This document shows, piece after piece, positions 51,937-60,146 of a stretch of DNA of 64,000 nucleotides. A program made the position numbers and the translations under genes. The notes under the pieces were generated by a model. That model was not told the DNA's origin, searched no databases, and worked only from the letters and a program-made list of their open reading frames with translations. How positions within the stretch are numbered: position 1 is the stretch's first letter; each line of letters starts with the position of its first letter. The stretch is from Mucilaginibacter sp. OK283 (GTDB lineage: Bacteria > Bacteroidota > Bacteroidia > Sphingobacteriales > Sphingobacteriaceae), in the NCBI RefSeq assembly GCF_900110415.1, contig NZ_FODR01000013.1, forward strand, positions 1-64,000, written 5' to 3'.

Positions 51937-52716
51937 ATGGCTATCCAATTAAGAAAAAACACCGTTTTATCTGACGATAATAAAAAAACGTTTAAAGCAA
52001 TTATCGTTTTAAACGAAATGATAAATGGCAACCACCAGTTTAGCAGCAGCGCTTATGGCGACGATGCCGTATTACAGCCGCTGTTTCATGAGCTTGTTGC
52101 CAACGGCTACGTTATCAGTTCGGGTTCGGTTTATAAGGTAAGCTCAAAGGGACGTGGCGTGTTTGATACCTTTATGAAGCGCTATACCGAATACCTGAAA
52201 GTTTATGACGTTTTTTCGTTTGTCGACCTGGAAAAAGGCGAATTTGCTTTTAGCAGCTATTTCGACTTTGATACCGACGACGACTGGTTCAACTTTACCG
52301 ACAATGAGCGTTTTGACGATTTGCGCATTGCCGTAGCCATGTTTAAAAAAGCCGACCCGGCCGAAATTGTGTTTATGTCGTTCATCAACGAAAACAGGTT
52401 TGATACCAGCGTATCGGGCTGGCAAAATGATTTAATGGCCGACACCGCCTGGGGCGAAATAGAAGAAATTTGCAACACCGCTATTAAGCCCGAAGATGTT
52501 GGCGAAGATGCCATGGTAGATATGATAAACCAGGGATCGGAGCTGATGATTAAACTGATGGAGGAAGAGCAAAAACAGAATAGCAACAACAATTACGGCG
52601 GCGGTGGCACTACCACCACTACCATTGTTGAAGAAGAAACTATCGAGTACTACGAACCCTACTACGACCCTTATTACATCTCGCCAATTTGGCTGGTACC
52701 GTTGTTTATCTGGTAA
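51937..52716 (+). CDS. Conserved hypothetical protein, acidic, with YDPYY tail
   Basis: A 259-residue cytosolic-looking protein. The first part (5-75) is a winged-helix-like region: FKAIIVLNEMINGNHQFSSS, then a YVISSGSVYKVSSKG turn. A mixed acidic middle follows (ERFDDLRIAVAMFKKADPAE, FMSFINENRFD). It ends TTTTTIVEEETIEYYEPYY, then PYYISPIWLVPLFIW, an aromatic tail. I recall this arrangement in Bacteroidota hypotheticals, with no known function. It lies 98 nt after the SR-rich lipoprotein gene, on the same strand. Confidence 0.7.
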   Translation: MAIQLRKNTVLSDDNKKTFKAIIVLNEMINGNHQFSSSAYGDDAVLQPLFHELVANGYVISSGSVYKVSSKGRGVFDTFMKRYTEYLKVYDVFSFVDLEKGEFAFSSYFDFDTDDDWFNFTDNERFDDLRIAVAMFKKADPAEIVFMSFINENRFDTSVSGWQNDLMADTAWGEIEEICNTAIKPEDVGEDAMVDMINQGSELMIKLMEEEQKQNSNNNYGGGGTTTTTIVEEETIEYYEPYYDPYYISPIWLVPLFIW

Positions 52717-52777
52717 TGATTACGAATGGATCATGAACGGGGAATAACTGTTCCACCGGAACGATTTAATCCCCAAT

Positions 52778-52869
52778 GTCATGCCGAACTTGTTTCGGCA
52801 CCCCACATGCTAAGTGTGCTTCATGCGGGTCACCTGTCCTGTGGGGTCCCGAAACAAGTTCGGGATGAC
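52778..52869. repeat. Inverted repeat, GTCATGC family, copy 2
   Basis: GTCATGCCGAACTTGTTTCG at left faces CGAAACAAGTTCGGGATGAC at right. The centre (CTAAGTGTG, GGTCACCTG, CTGTGGGGT) matches copy 1 at 33916. Confidence 0.75.
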
Positions 52870-52933
52870 TTCCGTTTTTTGAGTTGTCATGAGTAGCACC
52901 CGGCTAACTCTGTTATGCAACTGATGGGCACCG

Positions 52934-53404
52934 TTAGTACCCAAATAGCCTCTCAATGGCTTTCTCGCGATAGGCAAAAATCTTGCTCACTTGCTTACCC
53001 ACAAAAACCTTGTTTGCAATAGTGCCTATAAAGCCGTAGGGTATGGCATAGTGCAAAATATCATTCATTTGCACACCGCCTTCGATGGCTTTAAAATGAT
53101 GCTGGTGATGCCATAAAGCATATGGGCCAAAGCGCTGTTCATCAACAAAATACTGTTTATCAGCAACCTGGGTTATCTCTGTCATCCAGTTCATCTTGAT
53201 ACCTGCCACCGGCGAAATTTTGTAGGTAATGATCATACCGGGATACATTTTGGTATCGGCAGTATAATCAGATGTTACCACAAAGCTCATATCGGGCGGT
53301 GTAATCTTAGCCAGGTTTAAGGGCGAGGAAAAAAAGTCCCATGCCTCATCTAATCCAGTCGGTATTTTTTGTTCGGTTTTTAAAACGTATGTTTTCACAA
53401 TCAA
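52934..53404 (-). CDS. SRPBCC-family ligand-binding protein
   Basis: A 156-residue START/SRPBCC-fold protein. It opens LKTEQKIPTGLDEAWDFFSSPLNLAKITPPD, the family's typical start, and ends in a long helix KVFVGKQVSKIFAYREKAIERLFGY. Such proteins bind hydrophobic ligands and act as cyclases, carriers or coenzyme Q-binding factors. Nothing in the neighbourhood points to the ligand. It has no signal peptide. It is probably cotranscribed with, or follows, the sulfurtransferase gene. Confidence 0.82.
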   Translation of the reverse strand: MIVKTYVLKTEQKIPTGLDEAWDFFSSPLNLAKITPPDMSFVVTSDYTADTKMYPGMIITYKISPVAGIKMNWMTEITQVADKQYFVDEQRFGPYALWHHQHHFKAIEGGVQMNDILHYAIPYGFIGTIANKVFVGKQVSKIFAYREKAIERLFGY

Positions 53405-53438
53405 ATATCAAGTACAATATCGTTGTAAATATACATTT

Positions 53439-54275
53439 TTATCTCGTAGTCGTACTAATTGGCAATTTTCGTCTTGACCATTCGCTCCACGACCCTACAT
53501 ATAATTGCGGCCCGGTAATGCCGGCATACTCCATACCCAGCAAGGTATGACAAGCTGTAACCCCTGATCCACAGTGTACTATGATATCCTGGTGGACAAC
53601 ATCGCCTACTGCGTCATCATAAATTTTGCGCAATGTATCAGCATCAAGATATTTACCATCGGTACCCAGGTTGGTAACATATGGCAGGTTAAATGCGCCT
53701 GGTATATGGCCGGCAATCAAATCTAAAGGCTCGGTTTGGCCTAAATAGCGCGGCGTTTCACGCACATCTATCACAATCCGGTTTGCATCATGGGCGGCAA
53801 TGGCCACTTCGCCAATGGCCACGGTGCCGGTGTAGGCTGCAGGTACCGGGTAGGTATCAACCGGGGTTGGGGTAAATTCTTCAGTGCTTAACTCGATGCC
53901 GGCATCTTTGGCAGCCTGTAAGCCTCCGTTTAATACCTGTACATTGTTATGACCAATTGCCTTCAGCATCCACCAAAAGCGGGCACCGCCAAAAGCTGCA
54001 GATTTATCATCATAAACCACTACATGGCTTTCCGGCGTAATACCTAAACGGCCCAAAAGGGCGGCAAAATCTTCAATGGGAGGTAAAGGATGGCGTCCGC
54101 CTTCCGAGGCGTCGGTAACGTGGGCAGCTAAATCGCGGTCCAGGTCAACATACGCAGCGTTTTTAAGGTGACCGGCAAGGTAGCGGTCATGGGTATCTTT
54201 ACCGGCGCGGGCGTCGATAAGTATGGTGTTCGGGCCGGCAAGGGCCGGATCGTTAATTTCAATTAGTGGCGCCAT
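53439..54275 (-). CDS. sseA: 3-mercaptopyruvate sulfurtransferase (SseA type)
   Basis: A 278-residue two-domain rhodanese from the ATG at 54275 (MAPLIEINDPALAGPNTILI). The first domain is inactive (no cysteine at the loop). The second has the active loop CGSGVTA at about 235-241, the sequence typical of mercaptopyruvate rather than thiosulfate sulfurtransferases. Other family phrases: IDARAGKD, DLDRDLAA and GGARFWWMLKAIGH. It makes persulfide from cysteine-derived mercaptopyruvate, cytosolic. It is followed by SRPBCC on the same strand. Confidence 0.92.
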   Translation of the reverse strand: MAPLIEINDPALAGPNTILIDARAGKDTHDRYLAGHLKNAAYVDLDRDLAAHVTDASEGGRHPLPPIEDFAALLGRLGITPESHVVVYDDKSAAFGGARFWWMLKAIGHNNVQVLNGGLQAAKDAGIELSTEEFTPTPVDTYPVPAAYTGTVAIGEVAIAAHDANRIVIDVRETPRYLGQTEPLDLIAGHIPGAFNLPYVTNLGTDGKYLDADTLRKIYDDAVGDVVHQDIIVHCGSGVTACHTLLGMEYAGITGPQLYVGSWSEWSRRKLPISTTTR

Positions 54276-54337
54276 AGTTTGTTCGGTCTTGTAGTAAAAG
54301 ACCAAATATAAATACCACGCCCTTTACTTCAAGGCTT

Positions 54338-54811
54338 TTACTGCACTATTTTATTGGCGCAGTATGAGCTTGCAAAAGCTTCGGGCTTGGCTTTAAATAC
54401 AAAACCCATGCTCAAAATGTACCCCATAGCCTCGTGCAGCGCGGCATTTGATTTAAACATTGGGTTGGTGTTAATGTCGGCATGTACTTCCAGTTCCACA
54501 TCATACAGGTCAAGCAGGTCGCAAAGCTTGTAGGCTATGTCAATTGATTTTTGTACTTCGCTCAGCATCCTTTCCTTAATGGTCATTTTTTGCGAGGTAC
54601 GCTCCTGGTGGATAAACATAAAAGCGCCACGTTTCTCGCGCAGAAACACGATAACTGTAGCAAAATCAGTTACACTACCTTTTACCTGCGAATCTGTTCC
54701 GATACATACTTTGAGCTTGTTGCCGAGGGCGGCTTCGCGTTCAATCGCCTTTTCAACCTCCTCCATGATGGGTGTTTGGATCACCTCTCCACTAAATTTT
54801 CTCCAGGTCAT
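54338..54811 (-). CDS. RNase H-like YkuK-family protein
   Basis: A 157-residue protein of the YkuK/DUF458 group, RNase H-like fold. Seen are CIGTDSQVKGS with an aspartate at about D40, YDVELEVHADINTNPMFKSN with an acidic residue near 113, and GYILSMGFVFKAKPEAFASS near the end. The acidic residues fit a two-metal nuclease centre, but no activity has been shown to my knowledge. It is cytosolic and monocistronic, 27 nt or so from the sulfurtransferase start region. Confidence 0.85.
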   Translation of the reverse strand: MTWRKFSGEVIQTPIMEEVEKAIEREAALGNKLKVCIGTDSQVKGSVTDFATVIVFLREKRGAFMFIHQERTSQKMTIKERMLSEVQKSIDIAYKLCDLLDLYDVELEVHADINTNPMFKSNAALHEAMGYILSMGFVFKAKPEAFASSYCANKIVQ

Positions 54812-54945
54812 AAAAATTGTTTTTAGTAAATTTTAGCCGACCCATTTTATAGGTCTATAAAAATAAGCGATAACGTTTCATATAAACGTAAAGATGGTGT
54901 GATTTATTTGTTAACATTTAGCTGAATATCAACACAATTGAAGAG

Positions 54946-55103
54946 AATTTGAAAATTTGAGGATTTGAAAATGTAATACGGGAATGGTTTTAATTTGAAG
55001 ATTTTAAACCGCACAGCCTACACCCAATAAATATTACATCGGGCACAATTTGAAATATGCACATCTCAACCCCTGCATTTTCAAATCCTCAAATTTTCAA
55101 ATC
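54946..55103. repeat. Inverted repeat, AATTTGAAAATTTGAGG family
   Basis: Arms of 28 nt (54946-54973 and 55076-55103), 27 of 28 paired, flanking about 100 bp of unrelated sequence. The right arm ends 6 nt before the PlsC stop. Confidence 0.8.
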
Positions 55104-55109
55104 TTCAAA

Positions 55110-55844
55110 TTAAGAAGATAGCGCAGCCCTGATCTGGTTCTCGGCTTCCAATACCACTTCTTCTATCGGGCGGCCGGCTGGTTCAATGGGGGTAAGTACT
55201 TCCCACTTCATGGGCGTAAATGTATTAAGGGGGTACTGGCCATAGCGGATCATCTTCCATGAATCCTTAATGGCAACAGGCACCAATAACGCCTCGGGGC
55301 ACTTTTTCAGTATCGTGGCTATACCTCCTACCTGGAAGGTTTTTATTGTTCCGTCTGTAGAGCGCGTCCCTTCAGGAAATATCACGGCCGACCATTTATT
55401 TTCCTTCATCCGCACACCAAGTTTCATAATTTCGGTGATGGATTGACGCTGGTCTTTACGATCGATATTAGCACCGCCGCCATGCCTCAGATTATAGGAT
55501 ATGGAGGGAATGTTTTTGGTAAGTTCGATTTTAGAGATAAACTTGGCGTGGTATTTACGCAGGTACCAGATCATGGGTGGTATATCCAGCAAGCCCTGGT
55601 GGTTAGCTAAAAATATAATAGGACGACCAACCGGCAGGTTTTGGTTATTGACAAAGGTTACCGTATTACCCAGTAAATAAACCGACCGCAATAAAAACAG
55701 GTTCAGGATATCAACCGATTTTTTGTGCGCCGAATAGCCAAAAAAACGAAAACACACCCATTGAATAGGCTGAAATATAACCAGTATCAATAAAAATACT
55801 CCCGTTGCCACGGGGGTAAGAAAATAGCCTAAAAACTTTTTCAT
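55110..55844 (-). CDS. 1-acyl-glycerol-3-phosphate acyltransferase (PlsC)
   Basis: A 244-residue lysophospholipid acyltransferase; it makes phosphatidic acid. Catalytic motif NHQGLLD (H-x4-D, about 81-87), then FPEGTRS (about 156-162) and VPVAIKDSW (about 189-197). A hydrophobic N-terminus (about 5-30) anchors it at the inner membrane. It is followed on the same strand by the spacer before YkuK. The Nudix gene is upstream by 40 nt, so the two may share a transcript. Confidence 0.9.
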   Translation of the reverse strand: MKKFLGYFLTPVATGVFLLILVIFQPIQWVCFRFFGYSAHKKSVDILNLFLLRSVYLLGNTVTFVNNQNLPVGRPIIFLANHQGLLDIPPMIWYLRKYHAKFISKIELTKNIPSISYNLRHGGGANIDRKDQRQSITEIMKLGVRMKENKWSAVIFPEGTRSTDGTIKTFQVGGIATILKKCPEALLVPVAIKDSWKMIRYGQYPLNTFTPMKWEVLTPIEPAGRPIEEVVLEAENQIRAALSS

Positions 55845-55883
55845 CGACTGCCAAATTTAGGCATTTTTTGCAAACGTGCGGGG

Positions 55884-56444
55884 TTACAAAAGGTTTTCTG
55901 AAAGCAATAATTGTACTTTAAGCACCGCAGCAACGGTCATGGCATCGGTAATCTGGCCGTTGCAAACCATTTTATACATTTGGGCGAAAGGGATTTTTTT
56001 GATGATGAGCTGCTCGGTATCTTCCGGTTCGGCTTCGTGTTGGGTAAGGTTACGGGCTAAGTATATAATACTCAATTCATCGCTCACCGAGTTACTTAAA
56101 TGCAGCCGCATTAACTCTGTCCAGTTACCAGCTTTCAGGCCTGTTTCCTCGAGAAGTTCGCGTTTGGCTGATTCGAGCGGATCAGTTCCTTCAGGGCCTC
56201 CCCCTTCCGGCATTTCCCAGCTGTAGGCATTGACGGTAAAGCGGTACTGACCAACCAAATAGGTATTCAGTTCGTTATCCAATGGCAAAACGCCTATAGC
56301 CAGGTTTTTGAAATGAACTTTGCCATAGATGCCCGGGTTGCCGGATGGATTAATTACCTGGTACTCGGTAAGATTGATCCAGGGGTTATCGTAAACCGAT
56401 TTCTCGGAGGTTATTTTCCAGGGGTTATCTTCAGGGTGATGCAT
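55884..56444 (-). CDS. Nudix hydrolase, ADP-ribose pyrophosphatase type
   Basis: A 186-residue Nudix protein. The box reads GGGPEGTDPLESAKRELLEE, then TGL: the REUXEEXG part is canonical, while the first glutamate is two residues early. The start GKVHFKNLAIGVLPLDNELN and YRFTVNAYSWEMPEGG resemble ADP-ribose and sugar-nucleotide pyrophosphatases. It hydrolyses nucleoside diphosphate derivatives, cytosolic. It lies 40 nt upstream of the acyltransferase gene. Confidence 0.88.
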   Translation of the reverse strand: MHHPEDNPWKITSEKSVYDNPWINLTEYQVINPSGNPGIYGKVHFKNLAIGVLPLDNELNTYLVGQYRFTVNAYSWEMPEGGGPEGTDPLESAKRELLEETGLKAGNWTELMRLHLSNSVSDELSIIYLARNLTQHEAEPEDTEQLIIKKIPFAQMYKMVCNGQITDAMTVAAVLKVQLLLSENLL

Positions 56445-56629
56445 GGGTGGAAATTAGCATTTTGATGGTAGAGTAGCAAATGGTGAATGGTGAGTTGCCA
56501 GTAGTGAGTTATGAATGGTGAGTTTTGAATTTAAAAACAGGCAGCTAATGAGTGGTAATTATCAAATTCATAAAAATTTAATCAATCACTATAAAAACCA
56601 TAGACTTTATAGCAATTGAAAATAATTTA

Positions 56630-56637
56630 TATATTTG
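56630..56637 (+). promoter_or_regulatory. -7 element ahead of the polycysteine leader
   Basis: TATATTTG, 18 nt before the ATG of the short leader frame at 56656. No TTTG at 19 nt; a TTG lies at 56616-56618. Confidence 0.5.
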
Positions 56638-56655
56638 CGCTGTTAAACAACCGTA

Positions 56656-56742
56656 ATGAAGACTTTTTTACATCTCCATTCTTTACCCGCAATGCATGTA
56701 CCTGCCGGTGCTGCGCGAATGTGTTGTACCTGTTGTTGCTAA
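56656..56742 (+). CDS. 28-codon leader peptide ending CCTCCC
   Basis: ATG at 56656, TAA at 56740-56742. The peptide opens MKTFLHLHSLPAMHVPAG and ends AARMCCTCCC, so five of its last six codons are cysteine (TGT TGT ACC TGT TGT TGC), immediately before the stop. A promoter-like -7 box lies just upstream and a hairpin with a T-run downstream. The arrangement matches amino-acid attenuators, in which ribosomes slow at the codons when charged tRNA is scarce. Polycysteine leader frames acting this way are known in mycobacteria. The peptide has no signal or membrane segment. It lies 258 nt before the SusC gene start. Confidence 0.6.
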   Translation: MKTFLHLHSLPAMHVPAGAARMCCTCCC

Positions 56743-56746
56743 CAGG
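56729..56746 (+). other. Hairpin over the cysteine codons
   Basis: CCTGTT (56729-56734) pairs with AACAGG (56741-56746) over the last cysteine codons and the stop. A ribosome stalled at the cysteine codons would open it. GGTGC (56707-56711) could instead pair with GCACC just after it. Confidence 0.4.
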
Positions 56747-56786
56747 CACCCTCCCCAGTTAATACTCCTATTGATTATCAAGAATT

Positions 56787-56829
56787 ACCGGATACTCCCA
56801 AAAAAGTAAAAGATTAATCCGGTTTTATT
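56787..56829 (+). terminator. Candidate attenuator terminator
   Basis: ACCGGAT (56787-56793) pairs with ATCCGGT (56817-56823) and runs into TTTATT. A 7-bp stem with a 23-nt loop is weak for a plain terminator but reasonable for an attenuator. Confidence 0.45.
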
Positions 56830-56880
56830 CAAAAAAACTGCAATTAAAATGAACAAATAACAAATAATTATACAAAAAAA

Positions 56881-56901
56881 CCGGCAAGGAAGCCTTGCCG
56901 G
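56881..56901. terminator. Perfect CCGGCAAGG hairpin
   Basis: CCGGCAAGG-AAG-CCTTGCCGG. A-run precedes it on the plus strand, so on the minus strand it ends in a U-run. It may stop antisense transcription or form part of the leader RNA fold. Confidence 0.5.
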
Positions 56902-57000
56902 TCATCAGGATAAAAAGCCGGCTGTAACGCCAATCACCACCGGCCCTTATCCTTCCGCTTTACTAACAACTAACGTCATTAACATAAAACAGTTAAATAT

Positions 57001-60000
57001 ATGGAAATATGTATCCATGCAAAAAGTATATCCTTTAAGTTCTTTGTACTCCTGCTTCTCCCAACCATTCCGGCCCTGTTGCAGGCCCAAACCGAACCGC
57101 CCCCAACCATCAATTCGCGCCTGGAGGGCAAGGTGATCGACTCGGCTACCAAACAACCCATTGCTGGCGCGATAATCAAAATCCTGGGCACCACGCATGC
57201 CGTTGCCGCGGCACAAAACGGCAGTTTCTCGTTTATTACCGGCCAAAAGTTTCCTTATACACTTGTTATTAGTTTTATTGGTTACAAAACCAAAGAGGTA
57301 GTGGCAAACGGCAGTCCCATCACCGTTTTGCTTACCGAAAGTTTAAACCAGCTGAACGATGTGGTGGTAGTGGGTTACGGTACCCAAAAAAAGAGCGACA
57401 TCACCGGCTCCATCGCATCAGTTCCTAAAAACATATTGAACCAGCCGGCGGCGGGTTTTGATAATTTACTGCAGGGCGCCGTATCTGGTGTAGCGGTAAC
57501 CCAAAACTCGGGGCAGCCGGGCAGCAGCGCCACCATCAGGGTACGCGGGGGGAATTCCATATCGTTTGGTAATGCGCCTTTGTATGTTATAGATGGTTTT
57601 ATTGTGTACAACAATAACGATAATGCCAACATCGGCTCCATAGGTACCAGCGTAAACGCGCTCTCAACCATCAACCCCAATGATATCGAATCTATCGAGG
57701 TATTAAAAGATGCTTCGGCTACGGCTATCTATGGGTCGCACGGGGCAAATGGCGTGGTCATCATCACTACCAAACGGGGTAAAAAAGGCACAAACAATGT
57801 GAGCTTTAATACCTACTACGGTACCCAGCGGGTTGCTAAAAAGCTAAACCTGTTGAATGGCGGGCAGTGGGCCTCGCTGGTAAACGATATCAACATCAGC
57901 GATGGTGTAGCCAAAACCTTTACCGATGCGCAGATAGCCGCATTTGGCGCCGGGTCCGACTGGCAAAGTTCGGCCCTGCGCAGCGCGCCGGTATTGAATG
58001 ACGAACTATCCATCTCGGGCGGCGATGAAAAATCGCGTTACCTTATTTCGGGCAATTACTTTAATCAAAAGGGCACTATTTTAAACACCGGTTTTAAAAG
58101 ATATTCGGCCCGGGCCAATTACGAAAGGAATGTATCCGAAAAATTCAAGGTATCTACCAATATATTCGGTAGCCAGTCTACCGAAAACAAGCTGGCGGGC
58201 AGTTCATATAACAGCAACAATTTCAGCAACGCTTTTGCCAGCCTGATCCTGACATCGCCTGTTGCGCCTATTAAAAACCCCGATGGCAGCTACAATACCT
58301 CCAACCCCTATAATGCGTCGGCTACCAACCCCCTGCAGGATATAGCTGCTACCACAAACACCACTACGCTTACCCGCATCCTGGGTAACGTTGCCGGCGA
58401 ATACAAGCTATTAACCGACCTTACCTTAAAAGTAACCGCAGGTGTTGATATACTTAATGCCGAACAGCATTATTACGCACCATCGTACACAGGGTCGCCT
58501 GCGGGCGGTTCAACCGGTTATGCGGCTGTCGGCTACGCCTCTATAGGTTCGGGGCATACGCTAAGCTGGCTTAATGAAAACACGCTTACTTACGACCATG
58601 CTTTTAACAAAACGCATTTTTTAAATGTATTGGCAGGTTACACTACGCAATATAACCGCGACAATGCATCTGTAGCATCGGCACAAAAATTCCCAAATGA
58701 TCTTACATCGTTCGATAACCTTTCATATGCCGGCATAGCCAACCTGCCTTCGTCATCGGCACATCAGTCAACTTTGAACTCTTACCTGGCCCGGGTAAAT
58801 TATTCTTATCTGCATAAATACAACGTTACCCTATCCGGCCGTGCCGATGGTTCGTCAAAACTGGGCGCCAGCAACAAATGGGGCTATTTCCCGTCGGCAG
58901 GCCTTTCATGGAATACCAGCCGCGAAGATTTTTTTAAACCGCTCGGCAATACCATCAGCAACTTAAAGCTAAGGTTGAGCGCGGGACAAACCGGCAACTC
59001 CGAAGTGCCGCCCTACAGTTCGCTTGCCGCCCTCTCGCCTACCAACTATTATTTTGGCAGCAAGCTGGTAACCGGCGTATCGCCGGTACAACTGGCCAAC
59101 CCCAACCTGAAATGGGAAACCACAACCCAATATGATGCCGGGCTTGATATTGGCTTGTTTGATAACCGGGTTAACCTGGTGTTTGATGCTTATTACAAAA
59201 AAACAAACGACCTGCTGTTGTACGTGCCCCTGCCGCTTTACACCGGTTATGCCAGCGCGCTCGAAAACGTGGGCAGCGTATCCAATAAAGGCATCGAGCT
59301 GGCATTAAATACCGATAACATTAAGGGCGAAACTTTTAGCTGGAAAACCAACATTGTATTTGCCCTTAACCGTAACAAGGTTTTAAACCTTGGCCAGGGC
59401 ATTCAAAGCTTTTTCCCATTGGCAGCTACCGGCCAGCTATCGCCCGTAATTGTGCAGGTAGGTTTGCCGGTAGGTACTTTCTGGGGATATAACACCAATG
59501 GGTTGCTTACCGCCGCCGACCTGACCAATGGCACGCCTGTTTTGGCCGGTGTACCACAAAAAGCCGGCGATACCAAATATGTAGATACCAATCATGATGG
59601 TGTAATTACCACTGCCGATAAGCATAGCCTTGGCAGCTCGCAGCCTAAGTTTACCGGTAGCATTACCAATACATTTACTTACGGCCATTTCGATTTGTCG
59701 GTATTTTTCCAGGGCTCATATGGCAGCAAGGTATTTAACCTGCTGCAGCAAACGCTGGAGCGGCCTACGCTAAGCAATAACGCATCGGCAGCGTTGCTAA
59801 ACCGATGGACGGCCGATAACACCAGCGGTACTGTAGCCCGCGCTACCAACTCGCCGGTGCCACAGGTTACCGACAGATATATCGAAAACGGATCGTACCT
59901 GAAACTTAAAAACGCTTCGCTGGGCTACAGCTTTACCAGCCCGGCGCTTTCAAAAATTCATGCCAAAAACCTTCGCGTTTATGTATCGGCACAAAACCTG

Positions 60001-60135
60001 GCTACTATAACCAAATATAAAGGGCTGGATCCCGAAGTAAGCTTTTATGATAACGACAACACCAAGCAGGGAATTGATTACGGTACCTATCCATCGGTAC
60101 GCACTTTCCTGACGGGCTTATCGGTTACTTTTTAA
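57001..60135 (+). CDS. SusC/RagA-family TonB-dependent receptor
   Basis: A 1044-residue outer-membrane importer. Signal peptide to about 30; carboxypeptidase-like domain (about 40-115, LEGKVIDSATKQPIAGAIIK); the TonB-linked plug starts at about 120 with VVVGYGTQKKSDITGS; the SusC signature VRGGNSISFGNAPLYVIDG is near 180. The barrel ends RTFLTGLSVTF with terminal phenylalanine. With SusD it forms a lidded importer for large or scarce ligands. It is first structural gene of the operon after the polycysteine leader, and SusD follows after 11 nt. No glycosidase or sulfatase is in the operon, so the substrate need not be a glycan. Confidence 0.96.
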   Translation: MEICIHAKSISFKFFVLLLLPTIPALLQAQTEPPPTINSRLEGKVIDSATKQPIAGAIIKILGTTHAVAAAQNGSFSFITGQKFPYTLVISFIGYKTKEVVANGSPITVLLTESLNQLNDVVVVGYGTQKKSDITGSIASVPKNILNQPAAGFDNLLQGAVSGVAVTQNSGQPGSSATIRVRGGNSISFGNAPLYVIDGFIVYNNNDNANIGSIGTSVNALSTINPNDIESIEVLKDASATAIYGSHGANGVVIITTKRGKKGTNNVSFNTYYGTQRVAKKLNLLNGGQWASLVNDINISDGVAKTFTDAQIAAFGAGSDWQSSALRSAPVLNDELSISGGDEKSRYLISGNYFNQKGTILNTGFKRYSARANYERNVSEKFKVSTNIFGSQSTENKLAGSSYNSNNFSNAFASLILTSPVAPIKNPDGSYNTSNPYNASATNPLQDIAATTNTTTLTRILGNVAGEYKLLTDLTLKVTAGVDILNAEQHYYAPSYTGSPAGGSTGYAAVGYASIGSGHTLSWLNENTLTYDHAFNKTHFLNVLAGYTTQYNRDNASVASAQKFPNDLTSFDNLSYAGIANLPSSSAHQSTLNSYLARVNYSYLHKYNVTLSGRADGSSKLGASNKWGYFPSAGLSWNTSREDFFKPLGNTISNLKLRLSAGQTGNSEVPPYSSLAALSPTNYYFGSKLVTGVSPVQLANPNLKWETTTQYDAGLDIGLFDNRVNLVFDAYYKKTNDLLLYVPLPLYTGYASALENVGSVSNKGIELALNTDNIKGETFSWKTNIVFALNRNKVLNLGQGIQSFFPLAATGQLSPVIVQVGLPVGTFWGYNTNGLLTAADLTNGTPVLAGVPQKAGDTKYVDTNHDGVITTADKHSLGSSQPKFTGSITNTFTYGHFDLSVFFQGSYGSKVFNLLQQTLERPTLSNNASAALLNRWTADNTSGTVARATNSPVPQVTDRYIENGSYLKLKNASLGYSFTSPALSKIHAKNLRVYVSAQNLATITKYKGLDPEVSFYDNDNTKQGIDYGTYPSVRTFLTGLSVTF

Positions 60136-60146
60136 TATACATCAAC

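Noticed and set aside
54946..55103. Possible attachment or insertion site
   Set aside because: Arms are inverted, not direct, and no integrase or mobile cargo is present; treated as an intergenic repeat.
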